The position numbers were made by a program, and so were the translations under genes. Source: Verrucomicrobiota bacterium (GTDB lineage Bacteria; Verrucomicrobiota; Verrucomicrobiia; Limisphaerales; Pedosphaeraceae). Taken from it: a DNA stretch of 64,000 bases. The stretch covers positions 62,001 to 126,000 of the forward strand of contig JAJPHR010000103.1 of assembly GCA_021325145.1 (NCBI GenBank), read 5' to 3'. The stretch's first letter is position 1. Each line of letters opens with the position of its first letter. The notes beneath the pieces were generated by a model. The model was given only the letters and a program-made list of their open reading frames with translations, was not told the origin of the DNA and did no database searches. This document shows positions 50,357 to 58,000 of this stretch, one piece after another.

Positions 50357-51808
50357 CTAAAAGAGGCGCGCGTAGCGGTCGATTTCCCACTGGCTGACGC
50401 TTTGGTGGTAATCCTGCCATTCGGCGCGCTTGTATTTCACAAATTCGCTTTTCAATTCGGGGCCGAGAACCTTCTCAACGAACGGGTCGGCTTCGAAGGC
50501 ATCGACCGCTTCACCCAGGGTGCGCGGCAGTTCCTCGACGCCGGCTTCGGCCAGTTCGGCGGGTGACAGTTCGTAAAGGTTCTCATGGTGCGGATCTCCG
50601 GGATCCAACTTTTCGCGCACGCCTTCCAGTCCCGCAGCCAGCACGAGGGCGGCGGCAAGATAAGGGTTGCAGGACGAATCGGCGTTGCGGCTCTCGCACC
50701 GTCCGCCACCCATGGGAATGCGGACCGAATTGGTGCGGTTGTTCGTGCCGAAGGAGTTGAAGACCGGCGCCCAGGAGTAGTAACTCATCGCGCCGCGGCG
50801 AATGAGCCGCTTGTAACTGTTCACGGTGGGAGCAAGCACCGCGCAGAGGGCGCGCCCGTGTCGGAGGATGCCGGCGACAAATGAGTATCCCAGGGCGGAC
50901 AGCCCCAGCCCGCGCGGATCACGCTTGGGATCGACGGCGAAGAGATTTTCACCGGTTTTTTTGTCCGCGAGCGACATGTTGAAATGCGCGCCGTTGCCCG
51001 TTTTGTCGGCGAACGGCTTGGGCATGAACGTGGCCAGCAAACCGTGCTTCTCGGCGATCGATTTGGCCATGTAGCGGAAAAAAATGTAGCGATCAGCCAT
51101 CGTGAGTGCGTCCGCGTATTTGAAATCGAACTCGAATTGCGAGTTGCCGTCCTCGTGGTCGAAGGAGTAAACATCCCAGCCCAGGCCATTCATGGTGGAG
51201 GCCATGTCGTCGAGCCACGGGAAGACGTCGAGGAAGCGCTTTACGTCATAGCAGCTCTTTTCGAGGTTGTCGTCGTGGTTCGGAACCAGGAGCCGGCCCT
51301 GCTCGTCCTGTTTGAGCACGTAAATCTCGCACTCGATGCCGAGGTTGAAAGTGAATCCCAATTTAGCCGCCTCAGCCTGAATGGTCTGCAGCAGCACACG
51401 TGTATTCAAAGGATATGGCTGGCCATGAAAATGGTTGTCCGCCGGCATCCAGGCAACTTCCTTGCGCCAGGGAAGCTGAATGATGTGATTGAGATCCGGC
51501 ACGGAGGAAATTTCGTCGTCATTGGGCGCCTGACCCAGGCCGTCGAGAGCGTAACCCGTGTAGAGTTCGGACCCGTGGGCGAAATGTTCGAAATGCTCGA
51601 TAGGTACGAACTTGCCCTTCGGCACGCCATGAATATCAACGTAAGCGCCGAGGCAATATTTCACGCCTTGGGCGACCAGTTTTTGTTTAAGAGCTTTCAG
51701 GTTGGAAGTGGAGGCAGGCGCGCCATTGCCGCGCGGCGATGGAGTGGCAGGCGAGAGCCGGGAACGGCCATTGGCGCGACGGGATTTGAGTTGAGGGGCG
51801 GAATTCAT
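50357..51808 (-). CDS. GlnT-type glutamine synthetase-like ligase
   Basis: 483 residues. An N-terminal low-complexity tail of about 35 residues is followed by LKALKQKLVAQGVKYCLGAY and VDIHGVPKGKF (beta-Grasp domain). The catalytic domain contains NLGIECEIYVLKQ, FMPKPFADKTGNGAHFNMSL, PTVNSYKRL and ADSSCNPYLAAALVLAAGLE. This is the GlnT branch that also includes gamma-glutamylmethylamide synthetase; members ligate ammonia or amines to glutamate with ATP. It could assimilate ammonia released by the neighbouring hydrolases or glutamylate the pathway substrate. It overlaps the creatininase-family stop as ATGA. Confidence 0.88.
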   Translation of the reverse strand: MNSAPQLKSRRANGRSRLSPATPSPRGNGAPASTSNLKALKQKLVAQGVKYCLGAYVDIHGVPKGKFVPIEHFEHFAHGSELYTGYALDGLGQAPNDDEISSVPDLNHIIQLPWRKEVAWMPADNHFHGQPYPLNTRVLLQTIQAEAAKLGFTFNLGIECEIYVLKQDEQGRLLVPNHDDNLEKSCYDVKRFLDVFPWLDDMASTMNGLGWDVYSFDHEDGNSQFEFDFKYADALTMADRYIFFRYMAKSIAEKHGLLATFMPKPFADKTGNGAHFNMSLADKKTGENLFAVDPKRDPRGLGLSALGYSFVAGILRHGRALCAVLAPTVNSYKRLIRRGAMSYYSWAPVFNSFGTNNRTNSVRIPMGGGRCESRNADSSCNPYLAAALVLAAGLEGVREKLDPGDPHHENLYELSPAELAEAGVEELPRTLGEAVDAFEADPFVEKVLGPELKSEFVKYKRAEWQDYHQSVSQWEIDRYARLF

Positions 51809-52593
51809 GTGAGTGTGGCGAAGTAACTTTGCGCGAGCGGCGGTTGCTCGGTCATGGCGCGGCGGACAAGCGCCGCCAGATCGGCAACCATCATTTGGAA
51901 CAAGCTTTCTCCCTGCTGGCGTGTGGCGCGGCTGGGGAAACCGGTGACACCGTTTTTGCTCGTGCGGTTGACCGGGTGCGCGAAGACCAGGGCGCCGGTT
52001 CGATCCTCATCGTCCGCATCGGCGATCCGGTCCGGCCGCACCAATTGAGGTGCGATCGCCATCATCAACGCGGTCTCGGCCGCATTGGCGTGCCAGTCCT
52101 GCGCATCCGCGAAAAAGTCGGCGCGGACGCGCGGGCTGATCTCGGCCACGTTGCAGAGGCCAATCATGGCGCGGTCCCAGCGGCTGCGAATGATTTCGAG
52201 CGCGCAACGCAACGGCGCCGCGTTCGTGACATGGCCGTTGACGAGCAGCAGGCGCACGAAGCCCGCGCTTTGCAGCCAGTCGAAGATTTCCACCACGGTT
52301 GTCATCAGCGTCTGCGGCTGCAGTGCGATGGTGCCTGGCCATCGCCGTGAGTGACCGAGAGAGCAGCCGTAGGGCAGGGCGGGCAGTACCGGGACGCCGG
52401 TGATGCGCGACACTGCCTCGCAAAGCTTCGCCGCGTTACAGCTATCCATGCCGACTCCCAAATGCGGCCCATGCTGCTCGGTTGCGCCGACGGGGAGCAA
52501 ACACAACTCGACTCCTGCCCGGCGCAGGGAACCGATTTCCTCCCAGGTCAGCGTGTCCCAGAGCAATGGCTTTTGTTCGAGCGCCGGGGTCAT
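51805..52593 (-). CDS. Creatininase-family amidohydrolase
   Basis: 262 residues. Metal-binding motif VELCLLPVGATEQHGPHL followed by the VGMDSCNAAKL Asp, then YGCSLGHSRRWPGTIALQPQ and LLVNGHVTNAAPL, which carry the further His/Glu ligands. The family contains creatinine amidohydrolase and related amidases (for example MftE and FAPy deformylase), usually with a binuclear Zn/Mn site. The operon suggests a cyclic or linear guanidino/amide substrate. It starts on the last codon of the GdmH-like gene (ATGA), so the two are translationally coupled. Confidence 0.9.
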   Translation of the reverse strand: MTPALEQKPLLWDTLTWEEIGSLRRAGVELCLLPVGATEQHGPHLGVGMDSCNAAKLCEAVSRITGVPVLPALPYGCSLGHSRRWPGTIALQPQTLMTTVVEIFDWLQSAGFVRLLLVNGHVTNAAPLRCALEIIRSRWDRAMIGLCNVAEISPRVRADFFADAQDWHANAAETALMMAIAPQLVRPDRIADADDEDRTGALVFAHPVNRTSKNGVTGFPSRATRQQGESLFQMMVADLAALVRRAMTEQPPLAQSYFATLT

Positions 52594-54050
52594 TTTTTGC
52601 GGGCTTTTTTGGAACCCTTCCGCTCGGGCCAGTAAGGCGGTGGCGGAAGTTTGGTTGGCGGTTTGTGTCCGAGCTTGCCGGCGTTCACGAGTGACGCGAG
52701 CACATCCATGATTGCCCGCGTGCCGACGAGAGCGGTCATGTCACTTGGATCGTAGGAAGGCGCAACTTCCACGACTTCCATGCCGCACAAGCCTTCGCGC
52801 GCCACCAACCGCAACAATTTCAACACCTCGCGCGGCAGGAAGCCGCCAGGTTCCGGCCAACCCGTCCCCGGCACGAATCCCGAGTCCAGCGAATCCACAT
52901 CGAAACTCAGGTAAACAGCCTTGGCGCCTTTCCAGGCGACATCGAGTGCGATTTCGGCTGCTTTCTCGACGCCGATGTTCTCGATGTCCTCGATGGTAAG
53001 GACGGTTGTGCCGCGCGAACGGCCTACTTTCACTCCCGGCCGGGGCGCCTGCCAGCCGCCGATGCCGAGTTGCACCAGATTCACCGGCGGCGCATTGGGA
53101 ATGTTGGTGGCATGGAACCACGGTGTGGTGTGCATGCGTTCGTCCATGTCCGTTTCCTGCGTATCGACATGCCGATCGATGTGGATAATCCCAACCGGTC
53201 CGTCAATATACGGCGCGATGCCGCGTACATCGGGATAGCCAATCGAATGATCGCCCCCCAACATGATGGGAAATACGCCACTTGAGCGCGCGTGGGCAAC
53301 GGCCTTGGAGATTTGGTCGAATCCTTTCTCGATGTTTGCGATTGTGAAGACGTCGCCGAGATCGCAGAGCTTCAGCGACTCCCGCAGATCGACTCCGAGT
53401 TCGTAATTATACGTGCCATAGAGGGCGGAGATGCGCCGGATTCCTTGCGGCCCAAAGCGCGTGCCGCTGCGATAGGTTGTGCCGATGTCAAAGGGCACGC
53501 CGATGACTGCGGCTTCGAACTGCGAGACCTTGTTTACGTCCTCGAGGTAATGAGACTTGACGAAGGTATTGATGCCGGCAAAGTGCGGCAACTCGCCGCG
53601 CGCAAAGCAAGAGATGGTTCGGTCCTTGATGGATGGCGCGGCTTCGAGGCCGTACGCGAGGCAACGATCGACCTCTTCCTTCCAGCCTTTGGAACCCAGC
53701 TCTGCCTCGCGATATTTCGCCCAGGCGCCCTGGCGAACCGCGGGATCGAAGACTTCCGGGTGCGGATGGCCAGCGGGCGTTTGCCCGGGCAGATCATGAG
53801 CGGCGTGATCCACAGGAGCCCAGGGATATCCTTCCGGATGCCTGGGGTGCGGATGGTGCGACGAGGGCAGGTTCGGATACGGCTGACCGTGCTCGGCGTG
53901 GTGATGTTGACCGGGCACAAACTGATGGCCGGAGGCTTCATGATGCTCCTTGCCTTCGAGGTGTGCGAGACCGTGTTGTGCGGCTTTGCTGGCGGAACGG
54001 ACGCGGCGGCTGAGGTTGCGCTTTTTGGAATGCGAATGACCAAATCCCAT
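52590..54050 (-). CDS. GdmH-like (guanidine hydrolase type) arginase-superfamily enzyme with His-rich N-terminus
   Basis: 486 residues. The C-terminal about 380 residues are an arginase/agmatinase-type enzyme with all six metal ligands: His268 in GGDHSIGYP, Asp292/His294/Asp296 in IHIDRHVDTQE and Asp384/Asp386 in LSFDVDSLD. The segments LPHFAGINTFVKSHYLEDV, YRSGTRFGPQGIRRISALYG, MHTTPWFHATN and FVPGTGWPEPGGFLPRE resemble, as I recall them, the Ni-dependent guanidine hydrolase GdmH (Synechocystis Sll1077) and not arginase or SpeB. Guanidine would give urea and ammonia. Residues 1-99 are an extra tail with 19 His, absent from the family as I know it and likely to bind nickel. Other guanidino substrates remain possible. 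First gene of the operon. Confidence 0.87.
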   Translation of the reverse strand: MGFGHSHSKKRNLSRRVRSASKAAQHGLAHLEGKEHHEASGHQFVPGQHHHAEHGQPYPNLPSSHHPHPRHPEGYPWAPVDHAAHDLPGQTPAGHPHPEVFDPAVRQGAWAKYREAELGSKGWKEEVDRCLAYGLEAAPSIKDRTISCFARGELPHFAGINTFVKSHYLEDVNKVSQFEAAVIGVPFDIGTTYRSGTRFGPQGIRRISALYGTYNYELGVDLRESLKLCDLGDVFTIANIEKGFDQISKAVAHARSSGVFPIMLGGDHSIGYPDVRGIAPYIDGPVGIIHIDRHVDTQETDMDERMHTTPWFHATNIPNAPPVNLVQLGIGGWQAPRPGVKVGRSRGTTVLTIEDIENIGVEKAAEIALDVAWKGAKAVYLSFDVDSLDSGFVPGTGWPEPGGFLPREVLKLLRLVAREGLCGMEVVEVAPSYDPSDMTALVGTRAIMDVLASLVNAGKLGHKPPTKLPPPPYWPERKGSKKARKK

Positions 54051-54473
54051 AACAAAAGAAAAAATAAATACGGACGGCAGACATTGAAAAACTGCTGATA
54101 AAGACCCACTGTTGCGCAGCGTGCGCAGAGCGGGATCGGAGGCGAGGGATCAGCGCACAACCGGCGGGCCGCAGCAAATCACGATGAGGGTTTGCCACTT
54201 GAAGAGACGACGATCATCACACCGCTGAAGGGCTGAATAAGAAACGTACGTCGTCACAAATTTCCCTAGAGCAGGAGACGTACCACCGAGTGAAATCACG
54301 CACGGTTGATTCCGATGATTGTGAGAATCAAAGGGATATGACGCAAATCAAGGACACGCTTTAAAGCGGGAAGGGGAAAATCGCTGCTCGGAATTGTTCA
54401 GCCTGCTCACAATAGCTCACGCCTAGGGATTGAGATTGCGATCAGGAACAATCAAGAAGGAAACATGGAGGCT
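54051..54473. other. Upstream region of the hydrolase operon
   Basis: About 420 bases between the operon and the terminator of porin 1. It is more AT-rich than the genes. It holds the sigma-54-type promoter at 54271-54285. I see no guanidine riboswitch of the ykkC or mini-ykkC classes. No clear NtrC palindrome is recognised by eye. Confidence 0.55.
54271..54285 (-). promoter_or_regulatory. Sigma-54-type promoter of the hydrolase operon
   Basis: On the minus strand: TGGTACGTCTCCTGC, against the consensus TGGCACG-N4-TTGC; nine of eleven defined positions match, with the invariant GG and GC ten bases apart. Transcription would begin near 54259, about 210 bases before the ATG at 54050. Confidence 0.5.
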
Positions 54474-54511
54474 GAAAAAAAGCCCCCGGCCAGGGAAAAA
54501 CCTGGCCGGGG
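54474..54511 (-). terminator. Terminator of porin 1
   Basis: On the minus strand, CCCCGGCCAGG-TTTTTC-CCTGGCCGGGG (11 perfect pairs) followed by GCTTTTTTT, 33 bases after the stop of the porin gene. This is a strong intrinsic terminator and separates the porin transcript from the hydrolase operon. Confidence 0.92.
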
Positions 54512-54543
54512 ATGAACCGAACAGAACTAACCTAAATTCCGGA

Positions 54544-55848
54544 TTAGAAGGAGTAGATGAAGTTGAGCGCGACCAGGTAGGAGTTGCGTTTCGATCCCGG
54601 GGTGCCGCCTGGACCGGGGACACCGGCATTGATAATGCCACCGGCGGGCGTCAAGGCGCCGCCATAGTAGTGGCCAGTGCCGTCCGCCTGATGGTCCCAA
54701 CGCACCTCAAGGCGGCTCACGACGTTTTTCCAGAGGTCATACTGCACCGTGCCGGTCAAAGCCATGACCTGTGATGGGGCTACGAGTGGCAGGTTCCCCG
54801 CGCCGTTCACGCCCGCGCCGTATTGCCAGAAGTATTCGGCCCGGCCATTGATGATCATTTTCTCGGTCGCCTGGTACGAGACATACAGATCGGCCGCATC
54901 AGCCCAAGCGCCATGCACCGGCCCGATGCCCGCATAGGTCTGACCGTTGGGGATGCCAACATAATCATAGGAAAAACCCGTTTTCAGCCCGGTGACCGGG
55001 GTATTGATGGTCGCGCCGACATAAAGGTTTAACTGGTCTCCCGCAACCGCAGCTCCGCCGTTCCAGCCATTGACGATTGAAGCGTAGAGAGACGAGCCTG
55101 AAATCCAGGACCAGTTGGTTGGTGCAGTGAAGGCGACTGACCCCATGTAGGTCTTGTAAGATTCCGCCTTGGGAGGATTGGCGCGCCCGACCACCGCCTG
55201 GCCCACGCCGCCAACATTGGCTGGGTTGATGGTCTCACCACCGATGATTGGTCCGGTAGTGTTGGCGACACCGAAGCTCGTGCTCACCCAGTCGGCGAAT
55301 TTGTAAGTGCCCTGCACGCCCGTATGCGTGGTGGGTTCAATCGTGTAACCGTAGGAATGGGTATAGTTAGGGTTGGCAGCGCCATCGAAAACTTCATAGC
55401 CGAGAATTGAATCCCAAACGCCAACTTTCCAATCGATGCCGTTGCCGATGGGCGTGCGCAGGGTCACGTACGCCTGTCGAATCCCAAAGTCGGTTGCCGC
55501 GATCCCGCCAATCGGCGAAGTGCCGAAAAAATTGGCATCGGGACCAAAAATCAAATCGACATCATAACCGGCAGCCCACTCGCTCTCATCCAAAGCCTTC
55601 GAAATGCTCAGTTTGACCACATCCAGGTTGAAGCCATCGGCCTTGCCTGGCGTGTTGAATGCGTAATTGGGAACGTGGGCATTGCCAGTGCCGGGGTCCC
55701 AGTGAATTGAAGTGCTCACATACCCGCTCAGGGTAGTTGAGGCGACAGCCGTCAGGACAGAACTTGGCTTCTCCTCCGCTTGCGCGACAGCTCCCAAGCT
55801 GACCATTCCGAGGGCTGCCAATCCCAATGTCCATTGATTTATCTTCAT
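54544..55848 (-). CDS. Outer-membrane porin (BBP2-like), copy 1
   Basis: 434 residues. Signal peptide LGLAALGMVSLGAVAQAEEK. The mature protein is beta-strand-rich with alternating aromatic/hydrophilic residues (LSGYVSTSIHWDPGTG, WAAGYDVDLIFGPDANFFG, AYVTLRTPIGNGIDWKVGVW) and ends ...NSYLVALNFIYSF with a C-terminal phenylalanine, the outer-membrane barrel signal. It resembles the beta-barrel porin-2 family. About two thirds identical by eye to copy 2. It has its own terminator and a perfect sigma-54 promoter upstream, so it is likely co-regulated with the hydrolase operon as its outer-membrane entry route. Confidence 0.88.
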   Translation of the reverse strand: MKINQWTLGLAALGMVSLGAVAQAEEKPSSVLTAVASTTLSGYVSTSIHWDPGTGNAHVPNYAFNTPGKADGFNLDVVKLSISKALDESEWAAGYDVDLIFGPDANFFGTSPIGGIAATDFGIRQAYVTLRTPIGNGIDWKVGVWDSILGYEVFDGAANPNYTHSYGYTIEPTTHTGVQGTYKFADWVSTSFGVANTTGPIIGGETINPANVGGVGQAVVGRANPPKAESYKTYMGSVAFTAPTNWSWISGSSLYASIVNGWNGGAAVAGDQLNLYVGATINTPVTGLKTGFSYDYVGIPNGQTYAGIGPVHGAWADAADLYVSYQATEKMIINGRAEYFWQYGAGVNGAGNLPLVAPSQVMALTGTVQYDLWKNVVSRLEVRWDHQADGTGHYYGGALTPAGGIINAGVPGPGGTPGSKRNSYLVALNFIYSF

Positions 55849-56160
55849 TCTTAGTTCCTGTTCTTTGGTTAGTTGTGTTTCATTCAGGGTTTCACCCGGC
55901 TATTGGTGTATGCTCCATAGCTGGATGGATTGATGCTCGCCAGTGGTCATCACAGGATGTTGCCGCAACTTGGGCAGGACACACCCTTAGAGCAACTGAA
56001 AAACGACGCATGCGGACAGCAAGGCAAATCGCGTGCCAGATAAAGCGATTTCACAACTGGCTGCGGGGCAAATGGTTGTAGGAATTGGTTCTGGTGCGGA
56101 GGCGTTTCTTTTCAGCCATGCTGGTCAAATTGAGCCACTTGCAGGCGGGTGGCGCTGTAC
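55849..56160. other. Region between the two porin genes
   Basis: About 310 bases; no coding frame is supported. It contains the promoter of porin 1 at 56024-56038, leaving a leader of about 165 bases before the start at 55848. The terminator of porin 2 lies at the other end. Confidence 0.6.
56024..56038 (-). promoter_or_regulatory. Sigma-54 promoter of porin 1 (perfect consensus)
   Basis: On the minus strand: TGGCACGCGATTTGC, identical to TGGCACG-N4-TTGC at all eleven defined positions and preceded by C. By simple counting (two strands, 64 kb, equal bases) about 0.03 such matches are expected by chance. The predicted start is near 56012. Confidence 0.72.
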
Positions 56161-56195
56161 AAAAAAAACCCCTTCCAGTCTCCCGGAAGGGGTTT
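56161..56195 (-). terminator. Terminator of porin 2
   Basis: On the minus strand AAACCCCTTCC-GGGAGACT-GGAAGGGGTTT, followed by TTTTT (plus-strand A-run 56161-56165). It lies 18 bases after the porin 2 stop codon. Confidence 0.88.
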
Positions 56196-56213
56196 CGGAG
56201 GTTCTAAACCGGA

Positions 56214-57524
56214 TTAGAACTTATAGATGATATTCGCGGCAATCAGGTAAGCGTTGCGCTTGCTTGCCAGGCCGGTGTTGAGTCCGGCATTGACTACGCC
56301 CGCTGGCGTCAGAGCCCCGCCATAAGCGTGGCCGGTGCCGTCAGCCTGGTGGTCCCAACGGACTTCCAAGCGGCTGATTACGTTCTTCCATAGGTCATAT
56401 TGGACCGTGCCGGTCAGGGCAAATACTTCGCCCAAAGCGCCCACTCCGCCTACTCCCGGGTTGGGATTGCCGATCGGGCCACCGACCTTGTCTTCCCACA
56501 GGTATTCAGCGCGCCCATGGATGCTCAACTTCTCGGTCGCCTGGAACGAAGCATAGGCTGCTACGTCGTTCGCCCAAGTACCGCGCGTCGCGGCTGCCGG
56601 GATGCCGGCATAGACCTGACCTTCGGGCTTGCCGAAGTAGTCGTACGAAATGCCCGTCCGTAGCCCGGTGACCGGGGTATTGATGGTTGCGCCCGCATAC
56701 AGGTTGATCTGATCACCGCTGGTGGTGGTACCGCCGCCCCAGCCGTTGATGAAGCCTGCATACAGCGTGGAGCCTGCCAGGAAGCTCCAATCGTTCGGGG
56801 CCGTCAAAGCAACGGATCCCATATAGGTCTTGTACGACTCAGCTTTGGGAGGATTTGCGCGCCCAACAACTGCCTGACCGACACCGCCGACATTGGCAGG
56901 ATTGATGGTCTCGCCGCCGATAACCGGGCCGGTGGTATTGGCGATGCCGGCAGATGCGCTCAGCCAGTCCGCCACCTTGTAGGTGCCCAACACACCGGTG
57001 TGCGTGGTCGGTTCCAGGGTGTACCCGTAGGAACGGGTATAGTTGGGGTTGTTGCCCGCGTCGAAGCTTTCATACCCCAGGATGCTATCCCACACGCCGA
57101 TTTTCCAATCGATGCCATTACCAATGGGAGTGCGCAGGCTCACATACGCCTGCTTGATGGCGAAGTCGGTGGCTGCGACGCCGCCAATCGGCGAGGTGCC
57201 GAAGAAATTGGCGTCTGGTCCAAAGATCAGGTCCACATTATAACCGGTCGCCCATTCGCTCTCGTCGAGAGACTTGCTGAGGTTGAGTTTGACCACGTCC
57301 AGGTTGAAGCCGTCGGCTTTGCCCGGGGTGTTAAACGCGTAGCCAGGAACGTGCGCATTGCCAGTGCCTGGGTCCCAGTGGATGGATGTGCTGACATACC
57401 CGCTCAGCGTGGTCGAAGCGACAGCCGTCAAGACCGAACTTGGCTTCTCTTCCGCTTGCGTTACGGATGCGAGGCTGACTGCTCCAAGGGCAGCCAGTCC
57501 CAATGTCCATTTATTGAACTTCAT
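56214..57524 (-). CDS. Outer-membrane porin (BBP2-like), copy 2
   Basis: 436 residues, same organisation as copy 1: signal peptide LGLAALGAVSLASVTQAEEK, LSGYVSTSIHWDPGTGNAHV shared word for word, then PDANFFGTSPIGG and GNGIDWKIGVWDSILGYESF, and C-terminal AYLIAANIIYKF. The differences concentrate in the middle (loops facing outward) and near GRAEYLWEDKVGG. AGGAACC before the ATG at 57524 is a good ribosome binding site. Tandem duplication with divergence in loops may adjust solute choice. Monocistronic, with its own terminator. Confidence 0.88.
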   Translation of the reverse strand: MKFNKWTLGLAALGAVSLASVTQAEEKPSSVLTAVASTTLSGYVSTSIHWDPGTGNAHVPGYAFNTPGKADGFNLDVVKLNLSKSLDESEWATGYNVDLIFGPDANFFGTSPIGGVAATDFAIKQAYVSLRTPIGNGIDWKIGVWDSILGYESFDAGNNPNYTRSYGYTLEPTTHTGVLGTYKVADWLSASAGIANTTGPVIGGETINPANVGGVGQAVVGRANPPKAESYKTYMGSVALTAPNDWSFLAGSTLYAGFINGWGGGTTTSGDQINLYAGATINTPVTGLRTGISYDYFGKPEGQVYAGIPAAATRGTWANDVAAYASFQATEKLSIHGRAEYLWEDKVGGPIGNPNPGVGGVGALGEVFALTGTVQYDLWKNVISRLEVRWDHQADGTGHAYGGALTPAGVVNAGLNTGLASKRNAYLIAANIIYKF

Positions 57525-58000
57525 TTGGTTCCTCCGATGTTAGTTTGGTTCTGTTCTGTTAGTTACTTTTTCTGTATGCATTGACGGGCAAATCCGGTTT
57601 ACCCGGCGCCAGGAATGGCGCATTTCCACGATAGATAGGGAAAACCATTCCGTTTGACAACAAGTTTTTTTCATAATTCCTGCCCGGCTGCCGAGCTTCG
57701 GCGCCTGTGCAGATTCGTCTGCCAGAGGAATTTACGCACATTTTGACCGTTCCCTCCCTTGCTCGCGAGGTTTTGAATCGTCGGTTCCCGGAGACAATCT
57801 TTGTCTCACTATAGGGCATCGAAAATCCGTGAAACCGCCTCCAAATGCATCAATAAGGCCAATTTTGCCATGCTCAGCACTGGTGCCGGGAGGGTGGAAT
57901 GGCCTTTGCTATTGAACTTTGCGTGATTCGCGAAATCTCAACCATAACAGTCAGGTCCGCCCAGAATACGATCTGGTTTTACCCCTGCTAGAAGCGCTAT
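57525..58000. other. Divergent intergenic region between porin 2 and pilC
   Basis: About 475 bases with no supported gene. It must hold promoters in both directions. GAGACAATCTTTGTCTC (57790-57806) is a perfect 7-base inverted repeat, possibly an operator. The sigma-54-like site at 57847-57861 is the best candidate promoter for porin 2. Confidence 0.5.
57847..57861 (-). promoter_or_regulatory. Weak sigma-54-like promoter of porin 2
   Basis: On the minus strand: TGGCCTTATTGATGC, with TGGC and TGC conserved and GG/GC ten bases apart, but the CACG portion differs. The leader to 57524 would be about 310 bases. Weaker than the two other sites; called mainly by context. Confidence 0.3.

Noticed and set aside
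54051..54543. Guanidine riboswitch (ykkC or mini-ykkC) in front of the hydrolase operon
   Set aside because: I looked for the CUAGGGUUCCG and ACUGGUCCGAGAG boxes of class I and paired ACGR loops of class II. The short CTCTAGGGAAA near 54270 is not followed by the other boxes.
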